From Andrena cerasifolii (Eukaryota > Arthropoda > Insecta > Hymenoptera > Andrenidae): a stretch of 64,000 nucleotides of DNA. The stretch spans positions 8,117,001 through 8,181,000 of the forward strand of contig NC_135132.1 of NCBI RefSeq assembly GCF_050908995.1, written 5' to 3'. Within the stretch, counting starts at the first letter, position 1. Each line of letters begins with the position of its first letter. The position numbers and the translations under genes are program-made. The notes beneath the pieces were generated by a model. It saw nothing but the letters and a program-made list of their open reading frames with translations. It searched no databases and was not told the DNA's origin. Below are positions 1 through 14,567 of this stretch, in pieces.

Positions 1-40
1 ACGAGACGTCGAGCAGAGAAGCAGACAAAGCGCCTTGTGC

Positions 41-720
41 ACACTAGGGTGACCCTTATTTTCAACCTGCGATTTATTTTGCTCTCACCCCCTAATATGG
101 TTCCATTTCATAAAAAAAATAGTCCCTGAAAAAGATTATTGCAATGGGACAACAGGAAATGGTGCCGATCAGGCCTTAAAGTTTAGAATTCATCAATGCT
201 TTGAATTTGAAGAATTTCTCAAAAATGGTAAGTCCTATCGAATTTTTGTTGAAATAATGTTAAAAGAGCATACAATTTTCTACAATTAATGTATATATAA
301 TTTTTTCGTGCTTCCAACCAGTTTTTAGATAATAGCGTTTGAATGTAGAGAGGTCCGCGCCGCGCGGGTACAGGTGGGACGCGCGAAGCGCCGACCTCTC
401 TATCTTCAAACGCTATTATCTCAAAAATGGTTGGAACCACGAAAAAATTATGTATACAGTAATTGTAGAAAATTGCATGCTCTCTCAATATTATTTGAAC
501 AAAATTTCGATAGAGCTTACCATTTTTGAGAAATTCTTCAAATTCAAATTGATGAATTCTAAACTTTAAGGCCTGGTCGGCTCCCTTTCCTATTGTCCGA
601 TACCAATAATATTTTTCAGGGACTCTTTTTTATGAAATGGAACCATATTAGGGAGTGAGAACAAAGAAGTACAAAAAAATAATTTGGACACGTATAAATA
701 AGGGCCACCGTAGTGTACAC
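41..720. mobile_element. Long foldback (palindromic) element
   Basis: The left half reappears as its reverse complement in the right half. The outer arms pair CACTAGGGTGACCCTTATT with AATAAGGGCCACCGTAGTG, and the inner arms pair the stretches near 190-330 and 420-560. The centre is a GC-rich hairpin around 350-400 (GAGAGGTC...GACCTCTC). Stem length is roughly 330 bp with scattered mismatches. No transposase frame is present, so this is a non-autonomous foldback/MITE. It sits just beyond the 3' side of beta-ureidopropionase exon 2, so presumably inside that gene's second intron. Superfamily not assigned. Confidence 0.75.
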
Positions 721-730
721 TCATATGTAC

Positions 731-1732
731 CCCAAGCTTCTTGGAGGCAGAGTACGTTAACTTCGCAGGAAGCAGCATGCTCGATATATTTCTGGATCTT
801 CACGTGAAGCGCCTCCCTTTGTTTCTGCAGCGGCTCGGTCGTGGGCAGCTCTATCATGTGCTGAATCAACCCAACTCGAACAATTCGCGGCGGGCGCAAC
901 TGCTCCGTGACCCCTCCGCCCAAAACATAACCTTGCACATCGAACTCCTTGGTCCCGTTCCACTCTGGGAGCTCCAAAGCCCTGCCAACAAATTACAAAT
1001 AAAGAGAGACACGAAGAGAAAAGTTTATAAACAATTAAATAATTATTATTAATTTCTTCGATTCGCATCGCCAAAATGCGCGACGGCGTTTATATTCCTT
1101 CCTCGCAATTTAAAAACAGCAAAAACCAAAGCTACTCTCTCTCAAAATACTCGAAAACATTCCGACGAATCCTAACCTCTATTTAACGAAACACCCCGTA
1201 TGCGGGACGGTGCGCAGCGGTTCCTTGCACGCGAAAGGAAGCGTATTTATAGAGTAATTTTCCAACGCGAAATATTTCGGTGAAAAACACATATTTTTGC
1301 GCGTTGCGTTCTAAATCTAAAAATATTCGGCGTAAAATTACTTCGGGGGGCCGCTGACACCGGCGCTGCGCGCTGTCGCGCCGCAGCTAAGTGCGAAGTG
1401 CTGCGGCGCACAGGCGTCGAGCAGTGTCCTCCCGCGTCACTGTTCATCAGCGAGCGGTTGTTGTGCCAATTGGTGCCAGTGAAACGCGAATGAAACGAGC
1501 GAGCAACGAATAATAAAACTTACTCCAATTCACGGCCGTATATGAGGCGCTTGGCTTCGGCCAGCTCCTTCTCCGGCAGGTTGTTCTCCAGGATATCCTC
1601 GAGGGTTTGGTTGAACATGGTGGCTTTCTTCATTCCGCTAGCGAGATAGACAGAGAGGTTCCTGATGCTGTAAGAGTTGCTGTGCTCTTGGCCGCTGCGC
1701 GTCGTAGACTCGGGAAGATCGCTAGCAGCCAC
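731..1732 (-). CDS. Beta-ureidopropionase, 5' part (two exons, partial)
   Basis: Hydrolyses N-carbamoyl-beta-alanine in the last step of reductive pyrimidine catabolism (cytosolic nitrilase-superfamily enzyme). Exon 1 is 1524-1732: ATG to a GTAAGT donor, 69 codons plus two bases, including LPEKELAEAKRLIYGRE, the helical N-terminal segment of the family. Exon 2 is 731-981 and contains EQLRPPRIVRVGLIQ and CEVNVLCLQEAW, the start of the nitrilase fold including the family's QEAW motif. The phases match (GA + G). The catalytic Glu-Lys-Cys exons are not seen at 1-730, so they should lie beyond the left edge, and the foldback element at 41-720 would be intronic. The first 33 or so residues extend beyond the usual vertebrate N-terminus; a downstream Met (MKKATMFNQ) is an alternative start. 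Family identity is strong from motif order. The exact 3' splice choice at 731 is less certain. Confidence 0.85.
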
Positions 1733-2887
1733 GGATTTTATTGAATATATATAGGTACGACAGGCGTAAACGTGTGCTAGGTCGACGCTTCTTAATCTAC
1801 AGCTGAAAAATACACTTTCGTAGGATTAATTTGTGTTTACCGTTAATCGAGCCTGATAAATCTTGCCGAAACTTTCGTATCTGTAATGCAGTGAAATTTG
1901 TACTAAACGAGACAGATACCCGAGTATTTTTAAGTAGCCATACGTGGTTTATAATTTATAATCACCGAACTCTTTGGCAACGGAGCACCTTATCTCGGCG
2001 AATGTTGAAAATGTTGTTTGCCGATGTGCAGGCAACCTAATCAATCGAATGGAAATAAATTTATTCGAGGCACACCGGAGTCGTGTAATTTGTGTTATGT
2101 AGGTTCTATGGTCGACATTTGAGGGGCACGTTGCTCTGGGTCATGGAATACTGTATTTTAAAATGAATTCTAAAGTTTCGAGACCCCTGAAGAAATTACC
2201 ATATTCGTGATTTCGAAGTTCTTAAGCGTCTCGTCGACGGAATTTTCGCCAAATATCGAGGCAGCAAAAATAGCTGTTCTTCTGTTAAACTTGGCAGAAT
2301 GCGGTGTTCCGTTCGGAACGGACCTCCGCTTTTTTGCGTTTGTTGCGGAATATATTTACACGAAGAACTGTTTATTGATAGCGCGTAATCACGTACGCCT
2401 CGAGACGGGTGTACTTATCTCGTGCTCATTATACACGGTGCACTATCTAGTATCGCGGGACGATAAGTTCGCGATAATTGTGCAAACTATCGAGGTGCGC
2501 AATCTCGCGTTGAGCTGTGATTGCTGAAGTAAGATGTGCCATTGTTTATGCTCGAGGAAAATTACTCGGAATTTACTCTCTACAATTACTCCGCTATGAT
2601 AAGAGAATTATAACTATGCTTTCGACACAGTTTCCTTAAATAGTTATCGATGTTTCTGCAATTAGTACTTCTACCGTGCAGATACTTTCCTGTTCTCTGA
2701 ATTTCCCGATATACTCACACGATAATGTAATTAGTCAGCTTTAAAAATAGATAACGAAAATGTGTTTATCACGAACAGGATGCAAATGCAATGTTGTCAC
2801 AGTAAATTTGTGTAATTGGAAATAAAAATAATGGGAAGTGGAAAACTTTCATTCGTTCCTTCTCTTTTTAGTTCAATTATCTTCGAG
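1733..2887. other. Divergent intergenic region, UPB1-like / Vps72
   Basis: About 1.15 kb between the start codon of the minus-strand ureidopropionase and the repeat array upstream of Vps72. Frames of 60-106 codons occur at 1831-2040 and 2207-2527, but they have no recognisable family, no splice context and low-complexity composition. I read the region as promoter and intergenic DNA. Confidence 0.5.
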
Positions 2888-3094
2888 TTTCGATTATCGA
2901 TAGTACCGACTTTCGATTATCGATAGTACCGACATTCGATTATCGATAGTACCGACTATCGATTATCGATAGTACCGACTTTCGATTATCTATAGTACTG
3001 ACGTTTGATTATCGATAGTACTGACGTTCTATTATCGATAGTACCGGCTTTCGATTATCGATAGTACCGGCTTTCGATTATCGATAGTACCGGC
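2888..3094. repeat. Nine 23-bp tandem repeats carrying TATCGATA (DRE-like) motifs
   Basis: The unit is close to TTTCGATTATCGATAGTACC plus GAC. Nine complete units fill 2888-3094, followed by a partial, partly inverted unit to about 3115. Eight of nine units contain a perfect palindromic TATCGATA at unit positions 8-15 (first copy 2895-2902); unit 5 has TATCTATA. TATCGATA is the core of the Drosophila DRE, bound by DREF at housekeeping promoters. The array ends about 310 bp before the Vps72 start codon. The repeat is seen directly; a promoter role is inference. Confidence 0.9.
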
Positions 3095-3406
3095 TTTCGA
3101 TAGTATCGATTATTAGTACACAGTAGCGTGTAAACAAAGAAAATGAAAGGAATAGAAAATATTTAAAAAATCAGTATTTTGTTTTTTTTAAATTTGAGAT
3201 ATTTAATGATTTGCAAAAACTTTTTGATTGTTATCATAAGTTACGCGTATCTCGTAGAAACGTGCGATTTAAATGTAACTATGTGGACCTCCTTTTGTTA
3301 ATCGCTTTGAGGTTAACCGTACTTAACCTATTTATGTGAAGCTACAACAGAAAAGGGAGGCTTGAGTTGGAAAGTGTAATTTGAGTAAAGGTACGCGATC
3401 AGAAAC

Positions 3407-4936
3407 ATGGCATCGGCAAGGGAGAGGCGTGCAAATGCCGGGAATAAAATGGCAAAGCTGCTGAACGAAGAGGAGGAGGATGACTTCTACAAGACGACTT
3501 ATGGCGGCTTCGACGAAACTGAACAGGACCACGATTACTTGTTAATATCTCGCTTCCTTTATTCATCTAACTTAATGCAGCTCGGATTTAACGGTATCTT
3601 AACGACGCTACTTTAGGGAAGAGGACGAGGCGGAGGACGAAGTAGATTCGGACTTCAGTATAGACGAAAACGACGAGCCCATCTCCGACACCGAACAGGA
3701 GGGGCCCAAAAAGAAGCGCAGACTCGTAACGAAGGCTTATAAAGAACCCAAAGTGCAGTCGCAAGCGACGCCGAAGGAGAAGAAAGCCAGGCAACCGAGG
3801 CACACTAAAAACTTCTTGGAGAGCACTGGTAAACATCTTTGCAGAAACGTCCAGCCGTAAGAACAGTAATACAGTCGCCGGTTGTTGTAGAAAGAAAATC
3901 GATACGTCGCTCCACCGCCGCCAAGTCCGCCGCGACGCAGAAGCGGCTGCGGGAAAGGAACGAGGATCAGAAGAGGAAGACGAGAGTCGTGAGGCACGAC
4001 ACTTGGAAACCCACGCAGGAAGAACTGCTGGAGGAAGCGCTGCAAACCGAACTAGTCAATATGAAATCGTTAGGTAATAACCAGAAGCTTAGTTCAGCAA
4101 GAGAGCTTGGAATTGTCTCTCAGGCTCTATTTAATTTACAGAGAAATATCAGAAGTTAGAAAACGAGAAGAAAAACACGCGAACGGTGAGGAAAGCACAA
4201 ACCGGGCCCATAATTAGGTACCAGTCGCTGTCCATGCCCGTTATGGTGCTGGCCGAAGTGAACTGCGACAAAGAGGACGACAAGATCAATATCGACGGGG
4301 ACGACGAGAAAAATGGGAGCGCGAGTTCCGAGAACAAAGATTCGGACGCGGCTGCCGACGACAGGTAAAACCCCGATTTCCCACGCGAGCAAATAGTATT
4401 TCCATTCAGGCTCTTTTGATTCCGACAGTGTGATCGTAAAGTCGGAGCACGACGCGAAGGACTCCGATAATACGGAAAAGAATTCCGCCGCCGCGCTGAA
4501 GAAGAGATATCGGTGCGGGGAGACGAAAGGGTTTTATGAACGAACGTTTATTACTTTTGAGAACGAACAGTTCCTGCGAGCTTTTAAGAAACCTGTAAAT
4601 CAAAGGCCACCTATGAAAGCTTTATGCGCGATTACAAGGTAAGGGGGTGAAATTTGTAACACGAGTCGCTGAGAATTCTTAAATTTAACAAGGAAAAACT
4701 CTAGGCTTCCAGCTAAGTATTTGGATCCTATGACCCACCTGCCGTACAAGAACGTTCAAACATTTCGATTGTTACGCGAAGCGTATTACCAGCAATTGGA
4801 AGCTCGGTCAGACATTAACGACTCGTCGCAGAGTTCGGAATTGTTACGGTGGCTCGAGTGGAGGCAAAGGAACCACGGCGGTGGCCAGAGAAATACAATA
4901 CGCCTGGAGCCAGCCTCCGCGCCCATTTCGTCGTAG
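3407..4936 (+). CDS. Vps72: Vps72/YL-1, H2A.Z-binding subunit of SWR1/SRCAP complexes
   Basis: Nuclear protein that binds the H2A.Z-H2B dimer in the SRCAP and TIP60 remodelling complexes. Complete, six exons: 3407-3540, 3617-3828, 3891-4073, 4142-4364, 4429-4638 and 4705-4936, all GT-AG, introns 62-76 bp. The exons total 1194 nt, giving 397 residues, close to the family's usual 360-400. Residues about 15-90 hold the acidic YL1 segment that contacts H2A.Z (EEEEDDFYKTTYGGF, then EDEVDSDFSIDENDEP), followed by a basic stretch (KKKRRLVTKAYKEP). The middle contains TQEELLEEA and the GPIIRYQS block. The C-terminal YL1_C domain includes RTFITFENEQFLRAF and DPMTHLPYKNVQTFRLLREAYYQQ. A short Q/S/R-rich tail follows. 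Upstream lies the TATCGATA array. Identity is very secure. Confidence 0.96.
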
Positions 4937-6047
4937 TGAATTTTCTTAGCGATACTACGAAATAATATCATTTACGAACGCTCTTATTCCGAGCCTATTT
5001 TATTACATCGTTAATTCTCCCGGGACAGTTGAAGTCTTCCGTGTACAGCACGCGTCGTCGCAATACTTCTAACAAGGAGTAGCACTGCAATTACGAAAGC
5101 TTCTGTTTTGTAAAGTAACTTAACGATACGCGCAAAAAGAATTGTGTTAATTTTACAAAACGCTGTTCTAACGGCTAAGGTACGATGAATGGAGAGTAAT
5201 TTATTTAGGGTACCGTGACAAACTTGTAAATATTGCATGCCTTTTCCACTGTCTTCAGTAACGTTTAAAATTCCATGTACAGTCTTAAAAATGTGACAAA
5301 CTTACAATACGATGCTTATGTGTAAGATTGAGAGTTTTTATTGCTACCCTTTACGAACGAAGAGAAAGTAAAGCTAGAATATTAATCTTTTAAAGCGTAG
5401 CTTCGAGTAGAGAAATGGAAGCTGTTGTCAAATTCATTGGATGATCGTTTACACGTATGCAAGTGTGTTCAAAGCAAAAGTGATTTTATTAATAAAATTA
5501 TAAAGTACAAAGCATTGATTAATAAAAGCCCGCGTGGCCGCGGGCTCAGCATCCCCTTTCGTATCGAATCAACGGAGAATAAACTGATCTTAATAACGTG
5601 TGTAATTTATCCTCTAAATTCTGTCCGTACAAATTTATCGTTCTTGCTTAGCGCGACAGAGGTTCGCGCCTTAAAGCTCCGTAAGGACCGTGTCTTGTAA
5701 CCCAAGGATACAAAATACAGAGGGGACGAAAGTATGGATGCGCTGGATAGGAAAACATGATTTCCCTCTTGAAATTATTATTTTATCACACGCACTGCAC
5801 TGACACAAAACGATAACCTTCGGCTACCCTTAAAAGAATTCTAATTCTGAAAGCTCACTGTTTCGCGGAGGGAACACACTGATGGCCAAAAGTAAATTTG
5901 AAGTCGCTACTTTTATACGCAAAATTTTTATTTAAATAAAATTTCGGATAACGAATAGAAGTTAAAAGAATTATTCGTCACGCGTCGAATTAACGAACGA
6001 GGGACGAATAATTTTTGTAACTTTTATTAGTTACTCCAAGTTTTATA
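4937..6047. other. Vps72 3' UTR and intergenic DNA
   Basis: No gene recognised. Poly(A) signals AATAAA occur at 5491-5496 and again shortly after (near 5522 and 5579), giving a 3' UTR of at least about 550 nt. The frame at 5425-5700 is not supported by any family feature. Confidence 0.5.
5491..5496 (+). terminator. Poly(A) signal AATAAA, Vps72
   Basis: First canonical AATAAA downstream of the Vps72 stop codon (about 555 nt after it). Further copies follow within 90 bp, so alternative cleavage is possible. Confidence 0.45.
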
Positions 6048-6049
6048 TA

Positions 6050-6463
6050 CAGTGGCGTGCAAAAGTATTCGGCCGCCATTTAAAATCGCATAACTTTTTT
6101 TAAATTAATCCAAACGACTTGAGTTTTTTTGAGAAGCTAGAAGGATTAGTTTGCTAAGTGACGTGATTCGTTGTTTTGAAAAAATGCACTTGGTCTGGGT
6201 TAACAAAGAAAAATAGTAAAAGTCGTTTTTTAAACTTTTTTTATAAATGCTTAATTTTACAGGCTCATAAAAAAAAGTTTAAAAAACGACTTTTACTATT
6301 TTTTTTTGCTAACCCAGACCAAGTGCATTTTTTTCAAAACGACGAATCACGCCACTTAGTAAACTAATCCTTCTAGCTTCTAAAAAAAACTCAAGTCGTT
6401 TGGATTGATTTAAAAAAAGTTATGCGATGCTAAATGGTGGCCAAATACTTTTGCACGCCACTG
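6050..6463. mobile_element. Tc1/mariner-type palindromic MITE, TA target site
   Basis: The ends are CAGTGGCGTGCAAAAGTATT and its near-exact reverse complement ending ...GCACGCCACTG, flanked on both sides by TA (6048-6049, 6464-6465). This terminal sequence and the TA duplication fit Tc1/mariner elements. The arms pair for about 180 bp (for example the CATAACTTTTTTT and AAAAAAAGTTATG blocks), so the whole 414-bp element is a hairpin. The open frame across its centre (6176-6367) is a by-product of the palindrome. Confidence 0.85.
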
Positions 6464-6465
6464 TA

Positions 6466-9178
6466 AATAAAAATTTCGCCCATCTCTGTCCTTATTCGTC
6501 GAGAATTATACAATTCGCTGCACGAGGAAATATTGTAAATAAAGTTCGCATTACTGATGCTTAAAATTGAATTTAAATTCGACCCCAGCGCGTCCCTGCG
6601 AGCAGATCAGCCGTGAGGTCCTTTTTATTTCCCTGTGCCACCGAGGCCCTCGCGTGGCGCAACGAGGTGTAGACATCTCAATATTTTCAACGTTTTACTC
6701 ACTCTCTATTTATTCATCAAGATACAACGAGGACTCGTAACGATAACAGATTACATTGCGGCTACACACATCAAAGCAATACTTATTAGAGACACTAGAA
6801 AAGTATCTACGACGATACAATTTAGCGAATATCCTTTGCCCGCGTACTTTCATATCACTTGATACGCACAGTTCCTCAGGTTCTGTGTGTCGCGACGATC
6901 ATTTCCCGTGTTCTCCTTCCGCTTTACATTTCCTCTTCCACCTCGGAGGGAAGAAATAAAATAGAAAGTGTACGCCTCGAAAGCACCGAACGTGGGCCAA
7001 GCTGCTTAACGCGCTTCGAGGTCGACGCTACAGGGCGGGGGGGGGGGCTTGGGTGCAAATTTGAAAGCAGAGAGTGAGCAACAATAGTAAAGTGTTATAT
7101 CCTGATTCAACTGTTCGTCGTTGTGTTCTCTTTGTCTCTTTATACTTGTACGTTCAATCGTAAGCTTCTTCTATCGTTTCACTTTGTTTCCTCTATTGCT
7201 GTGCATCTGTATACTTGACCGCAGGACTTTTGTGTAGTAATAATATAGGCTGTTCCCGAAACGTAGGGCCAAATACTCGAAAGCGTCTCTTACTCGCCGC
7301 AAGGATAAAAAAAGGACTATTGTACAAATGTAGATGCCTGGGGAACGTTTTACAAGCTCTCCGAAGCCGCGCTTCAGTGTCCCGTTGAGTGGGGAAGTGT
7401 TCTCTCAAATTCCCCCACCGGCATGCGCGCGGTAAGATCTAGCTCGTGAAACTGTGTTCGATTAGAGGGCATTCCAGCCGAGTCCCTCGGACCTCTTCAT
7501 CTATAGACATCCGTTTCTCTCAAGTGACGCCGCTTCTTCATCCTCGCAGCATGTACGATCGATTTCCAAGGTTTGGCCGAACACTTCAGAGGCACCTTAC
7601 CGTATAATGTTATAAATCGTTCGCGCATTCACGATCGCCCACTACGCGCTGAGTAGAGTTACACATGTATTACAAAGAAGCAGTAATACAACACTGATTT
7701 ATTGTAACGTATCAGAGATAAAGATAGAAGAGAGAGAGAGCGAGAGAGGGGATGAGAGAGAGTGTGTGTGAGATGAATTTCGGGGACAGAATAGTGCGTA
7801 CGTGTCTCATTCCTCTTTGTTTGTTTGTTTTTTAGGTATTTCCAATAATGTCCTTAGGATTCCGCCGATCGTGTTTCTGTTTTGTTTTTTTTTTTAATCT
7901 GCTGTGTGTTACGTGTCGCTAGATCCCCCGATCCTCATCGTTTCCTAGCGTCGAGTTTACAAGTAGATCGTTTTCCCAAATAATCCGAAGGAACTTGAGA
8001 AGTGTTCTCTGTGGTCTTTCCCTTGCAACTCTTGCGGCTCGCTTAGAAGTGGATCGGAACGACGCCCGGCCGTCTCGCGCGAGACGCGCGCTCGCTCTGC
8101 GGTTTGTGTCTTATCGGAGCCAAGCGACCCGTGAACGACAGATGTTAAAAGAATACTCTTTAAGTACGGCTCGCAGCGGCGCACTTATCTACACATCCGC
8201 TACCAAGCGGTCAGAGTAGGAGCCTACCCCCTCGGGTCCTGAACACGGATTATCTGGGAAAGTTAGTAGTCGTGTATACTTATATTCGTAAATAGTCTTG
8301 ACTCTTGTACTGTATGCACCTGTTACGTTTACCCTCGACCACTTTTCTTTTCTCCTTTGCCTCTTTGTATGTCCTTCTGCAAAAACAAACGTGCGCAATC
8401 GCGGTTATTAATAGCGTCACACTGCGACCAGGGATTTATTAATACACCGATCATACTAATTCGCGGCTTTCGCTTTGCTCGAGCGATACATAACGTTTCA
8501 ATTCGAAGCTACACCTCCGTTGAAAGATTATGTATTTTGTAAATCGTAAGGGTAAATCGGCTGCTTTAGTATTTTTCATTTTTGTACAGATGGCGTTTAA
8601 CTCTCTTTGCTTTTCATTCGGTGCTCAGTGAATGGTTTCGTGTAATTAGTAAAAGAGATAAGCGAAGTCTGAAAGGGAGTGTAATAAATAATGAAGATGA
8701 GATAGTTGAAAAGTTTACTTCTACTTATACTCTTGTCGATCGAAAGCACTCTGCAGTGCAGACTAATACTGGCAAGAACTCGAAATGATCGAAAGAAATA
8801 TTTATTTAGCAGAAACTTGTACACTGCTACCAAACTAAAGAAATTCATTGGGAGCCCTTGTCATCCGTTACACGTAAAAAATGCGAGCTATTCTATACAT
8901 AAGTTTCATACGCCAGAGTAAAAGCAATCTGTCTTCAAATTTTTAAAGCTATCAGTGCGTTAAATATCTCTTAAATGACTAACGATTTTAAGTACGCGCT
9001 ACAAAATGTTTCAGGAAATAATATTGACGAAAACGAACGGCTCGCGAGGCGAAGCGAAATCGAAGGTAATTAAAGGACTTAGAAATGTGTCTTCTTGAGT
9101 TCGTGATTGTCATTCTCAATATAAATGAATCGAATTGTTGGGAAACATCTCCTTGGCCGTAGGAAATAAATCATCTTA
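6466..9178. other. Intergenic region without recognisable genes
   Basis: About 2.7 kb. Frames up to 83 codons are present on both strands (for example 6635-6862, 7193-7408, 7957-8219, 8597-8848) but none shows a known domain, conserved motif or splice partner. A poly-G run lies near 7038-7048 and purine microsatellites near 7727-7772. It could hold distal 3' UTR of Rab11 (minus strand; TTTATT, that is AATAAA on the minus strand, at 7698-7703), but this cannot be shown. Confidence 0.4.
7727..7772. repeat. (AG)n/(TG)n microsatellite
   Basis: Interrupted GA repeats (AGAGAGAGAGAGCGAGAGAG, then a second run) followed by GTGTGTGTG. Confidence 0.8.
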
Positions 9179-9250
9179 GGGTGCGTTTATGTTGGAGCTG
9201 CGATAGAAGCTGCTGGAAAATATATTTCTTTGGTGCGTTTCTAGTGGAGC

Positions 9251-9481
9251 TTAAGGTAGGTTTTTCCATACGCGACTGAACGCAGCATTAAGAAATTCAA
9301 AGTCGATTTTCTCGAAAACCGAGCGCGATATCAAAAAAAGTTACTCATTCTTTTCGACTTGGAACAATTAAATAAGTCGAGAAAAAGGAATACAATTTTT
9401 TGATATTGCGCTTCATTTTCGAGAAAATCGACTTTGAAGTTCTTAACGTTGCGCCCAGTCGCAAAGGAAAGCCTACTTTAA
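9251..9481. mobile_element. TTAA-flanked MITE, GGTAGGTTTT family, copy 1
   Basis: Flanked by TTAA (9251-9254 and 9478-9481) with TIR GGTAGGTTTTTCC / AAAGCCTACT. The arms pair through TCAAAGTCGATTTTCTCGAAAA and its complement, making a hairpin. TTAA targets are typical of piggyBac-type elements. The same family occurs at 19171-19403 and 40214-40412. Confidence 0.75.
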
Positions 9482-10155
9482 GGGGGTATTCTTGTCTAGA
9501 GGGACGAGATCCTCTATTTAGGGGCGACCCACAAAAAAATTACGCAATTTTTACCGATAAGCATTATCCACACGTATTTACCAACATTTCAGCAATTTGT
9601 AAAACAAATTTCAGTCATATATAATAATAATTAATGGAGATATGGGTTTTTCTCAAAACAGTGTTTTTCACGACGGTACACACGATATCTCAACTTCTAG
9701 CGGGCCAATCTGGTTCATCTTTTTCGTACACCTTCAGAAAACATATAATTCTAGCCGGTAGCAAAATCAAGGCGGAATAGTCTTTTTTCACAAGTTTAAT
9801 GCCGTTTAAAGACGAAAAAAAACACGGAAAAAATGAGTTTTAAATTCAAAGTCCTGCCATTTTGTGAATTTTTAATTTATTTTCATAAATCTGCTACGGG
9901 CTATAGCCACACTCTTACTGATTAAGAATCCTCTTGGTTTTTTCGTTTTGCATCAGCGCAACAGCGGGGATCGCGTGTACCATGAAGCAACTTTTATTTG
10001 CACACGCTTTACGAGATGACCCATATCTCCATTAATTATTATTATATATGGCTGAATTTTTTTCACAACTAAGTGAAATGTTGCTTTGTTTTGTGCATCG
10101 CCCCTGAAGAAAAGCAAAATAAATATTGGCCTTCTAGACGAGAATACCCCCTTAA
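9478..10155. mobile_element. TTAA-flanked palindromic element, GGGGGTATTC family
   Basis: TIRs are GGGGGTATTCTTGTCTAGA and TCTAGACGAGAATACCCCC, with TTAA at 9478-9481 and 10152-10155. Subterminal arms also pair (TATATAATAATAATTAATGG near 9618 with its complement near 10030). It shares its left TTAA with the right end of the 9251-9481 MITE, so it inserted at that element's edge or vice versa. No coding capacity is recognisable. Confidence 0.75.
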
Positions 10156-11555
10156 GGTTTCGCATAGATGAACCATTTAAACGCGAGTGATTCTGAAGAA
10201 GAATCGGACCGAATTATGTAGAAAGCTACCAACCCTGAAAATGAGAAAAAAATTAGTTAAACGCAGTATGGATCCCATAATTTCGTATTCTTTATTTTGC
10301 AAAAAATTACCAACCCATAGAACGACTCTTACATTATACAATTATTAAAACTACCAAGCCATACTCCCGGGCTTAAAAAACAAGCTACAGAAAATTTAAA
10401 ATAATATTTAAAAACGTTTAAAAGCAGCACCAAGAAATAAAATATACCAAATAGAAATGAAACTACTTTCCTTTAAAAATTAAAATCTTCAAACTTTGCC
10501 ATTCAGTTTCAGATCACTGAGGGTTGGTAGCTTTTTGCACAACTAGGCCCAATTATTAATATCCTCAACTTCCGCGAAATCGTCGGAAAAAGTCTACGCA
10601 GTAAACGTAATCATTGCGTTGTATTTAACTTCATCCCTTTTTCCTACATCCGTCGCCAATAAAATTATGTATCAACGATGAGAACGGCGATAATAGCGAA
10701 GAAAAAGTGATATTTGGTATCTGCCCTCGTTAATTAAAATGTCCTATTTAGCATTTGTCAAAATTTCAAGAGAATTTAAAGTTAGAAAACCCTGCGTACT
10801 TCGTAGAAATCTAGAAACAGTCTAATTGATTAATTTTTTTTAGAAGGACGGCACAAAAGAATAATAGAACTTCAGTTTTCTCGGAAGTTTCGAAATGCTA
10901 GATAGGACATTTTAACTGAGGGCAGCAGTAAGCGTGGCTCTGCTCGCTGCTTCGATGTAGACGCTTCCATTAGAAAATTATAAAATATATTTCTGCGCTT
11001 CGCTCTGATCGCCGATCGTTCATCGGAGCTCCGAAACAAACGCACCCTTAATTCTATATAGAATAGCAGATCTATGGCCGTTCATGAAAGTAGTGTTCTC
11101 ATTGTTTCTGTAAAACGTAAAATTCAGTCGCGTGTACATGCTGCAGAGTGTTCGTCAAATTAATAACGCGCAAACAATAGTCGAGGCCTGCGTGCCGAAT
11201 TGTACGAACTATACGCAACAGCTAGACGACCAGTAAGAATTATTTGGAAGAAAAAATACATAATAAAAGTGTCTTTAGTAATATTTAATTTTGATGTATG
11301 TTAAAATTAACTCAATTTACAAATCAACTTAATATTTATAATTAACTAACCATAGTTTTCTTATATTAAAACTATGCTATCGTACAAAGAATTATCCCAG
11401 AAACTTTCATTTTTTTTTTGTTCTCTCTTTTTCTTTCATGCTTTACTGGACCATAGACTAAATTCTTTCTCTTAGAAACTTGGTATTAATCGAGTGTACC
11501 CCCGCGATATTGATACTGTATTTGCGTGTACACACATTTTAAGCAGCAAGGTGAG
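10156..11555. other. Intergenic, downstream of Rab11
   Basis: Apart from the right end of the composite element (to 11047), nothing recognisable. The stretch just below 11556 is expected to hold the Rab11 3' UTR. I could not identify a convincing minus-strand poly(A) signal close to the stop. Confidence 0.4.

Positions 11556-14567
<3,012 letters not shown>

Larger units (their letters stand above)
9179..11047. mobile_element. Composite element with GGGTGCGTTT terminal inverted repeats
   Basis: The left end GGGTGCGTTTATGTTGGAGC and right end GCTCCGAAACAAACGCACCC are inverted copies, flanked by TTA on both sides (9176-9178, 11048-11050). That target length fits PIF/Harbinger-like insertion. 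The 1.87-kb interior contains at least two other inserted elements (9251-9481 and 9478-10155). No transposase is seen. A related GGTGTGTTTAGAC element lies at 52970-53217. Confidence 0.5.

Noticed and set aside
2888..3094. CRISPR array
   Set aside because: Regular 23-bp repeats but with no spacers between them; eukaryotic context. It is a direct tandem array.
6176..6367. 63-codon frame
   Set aside because: Product of the palindromic Tc1-type MITE; the protein is a mirrored artefact.
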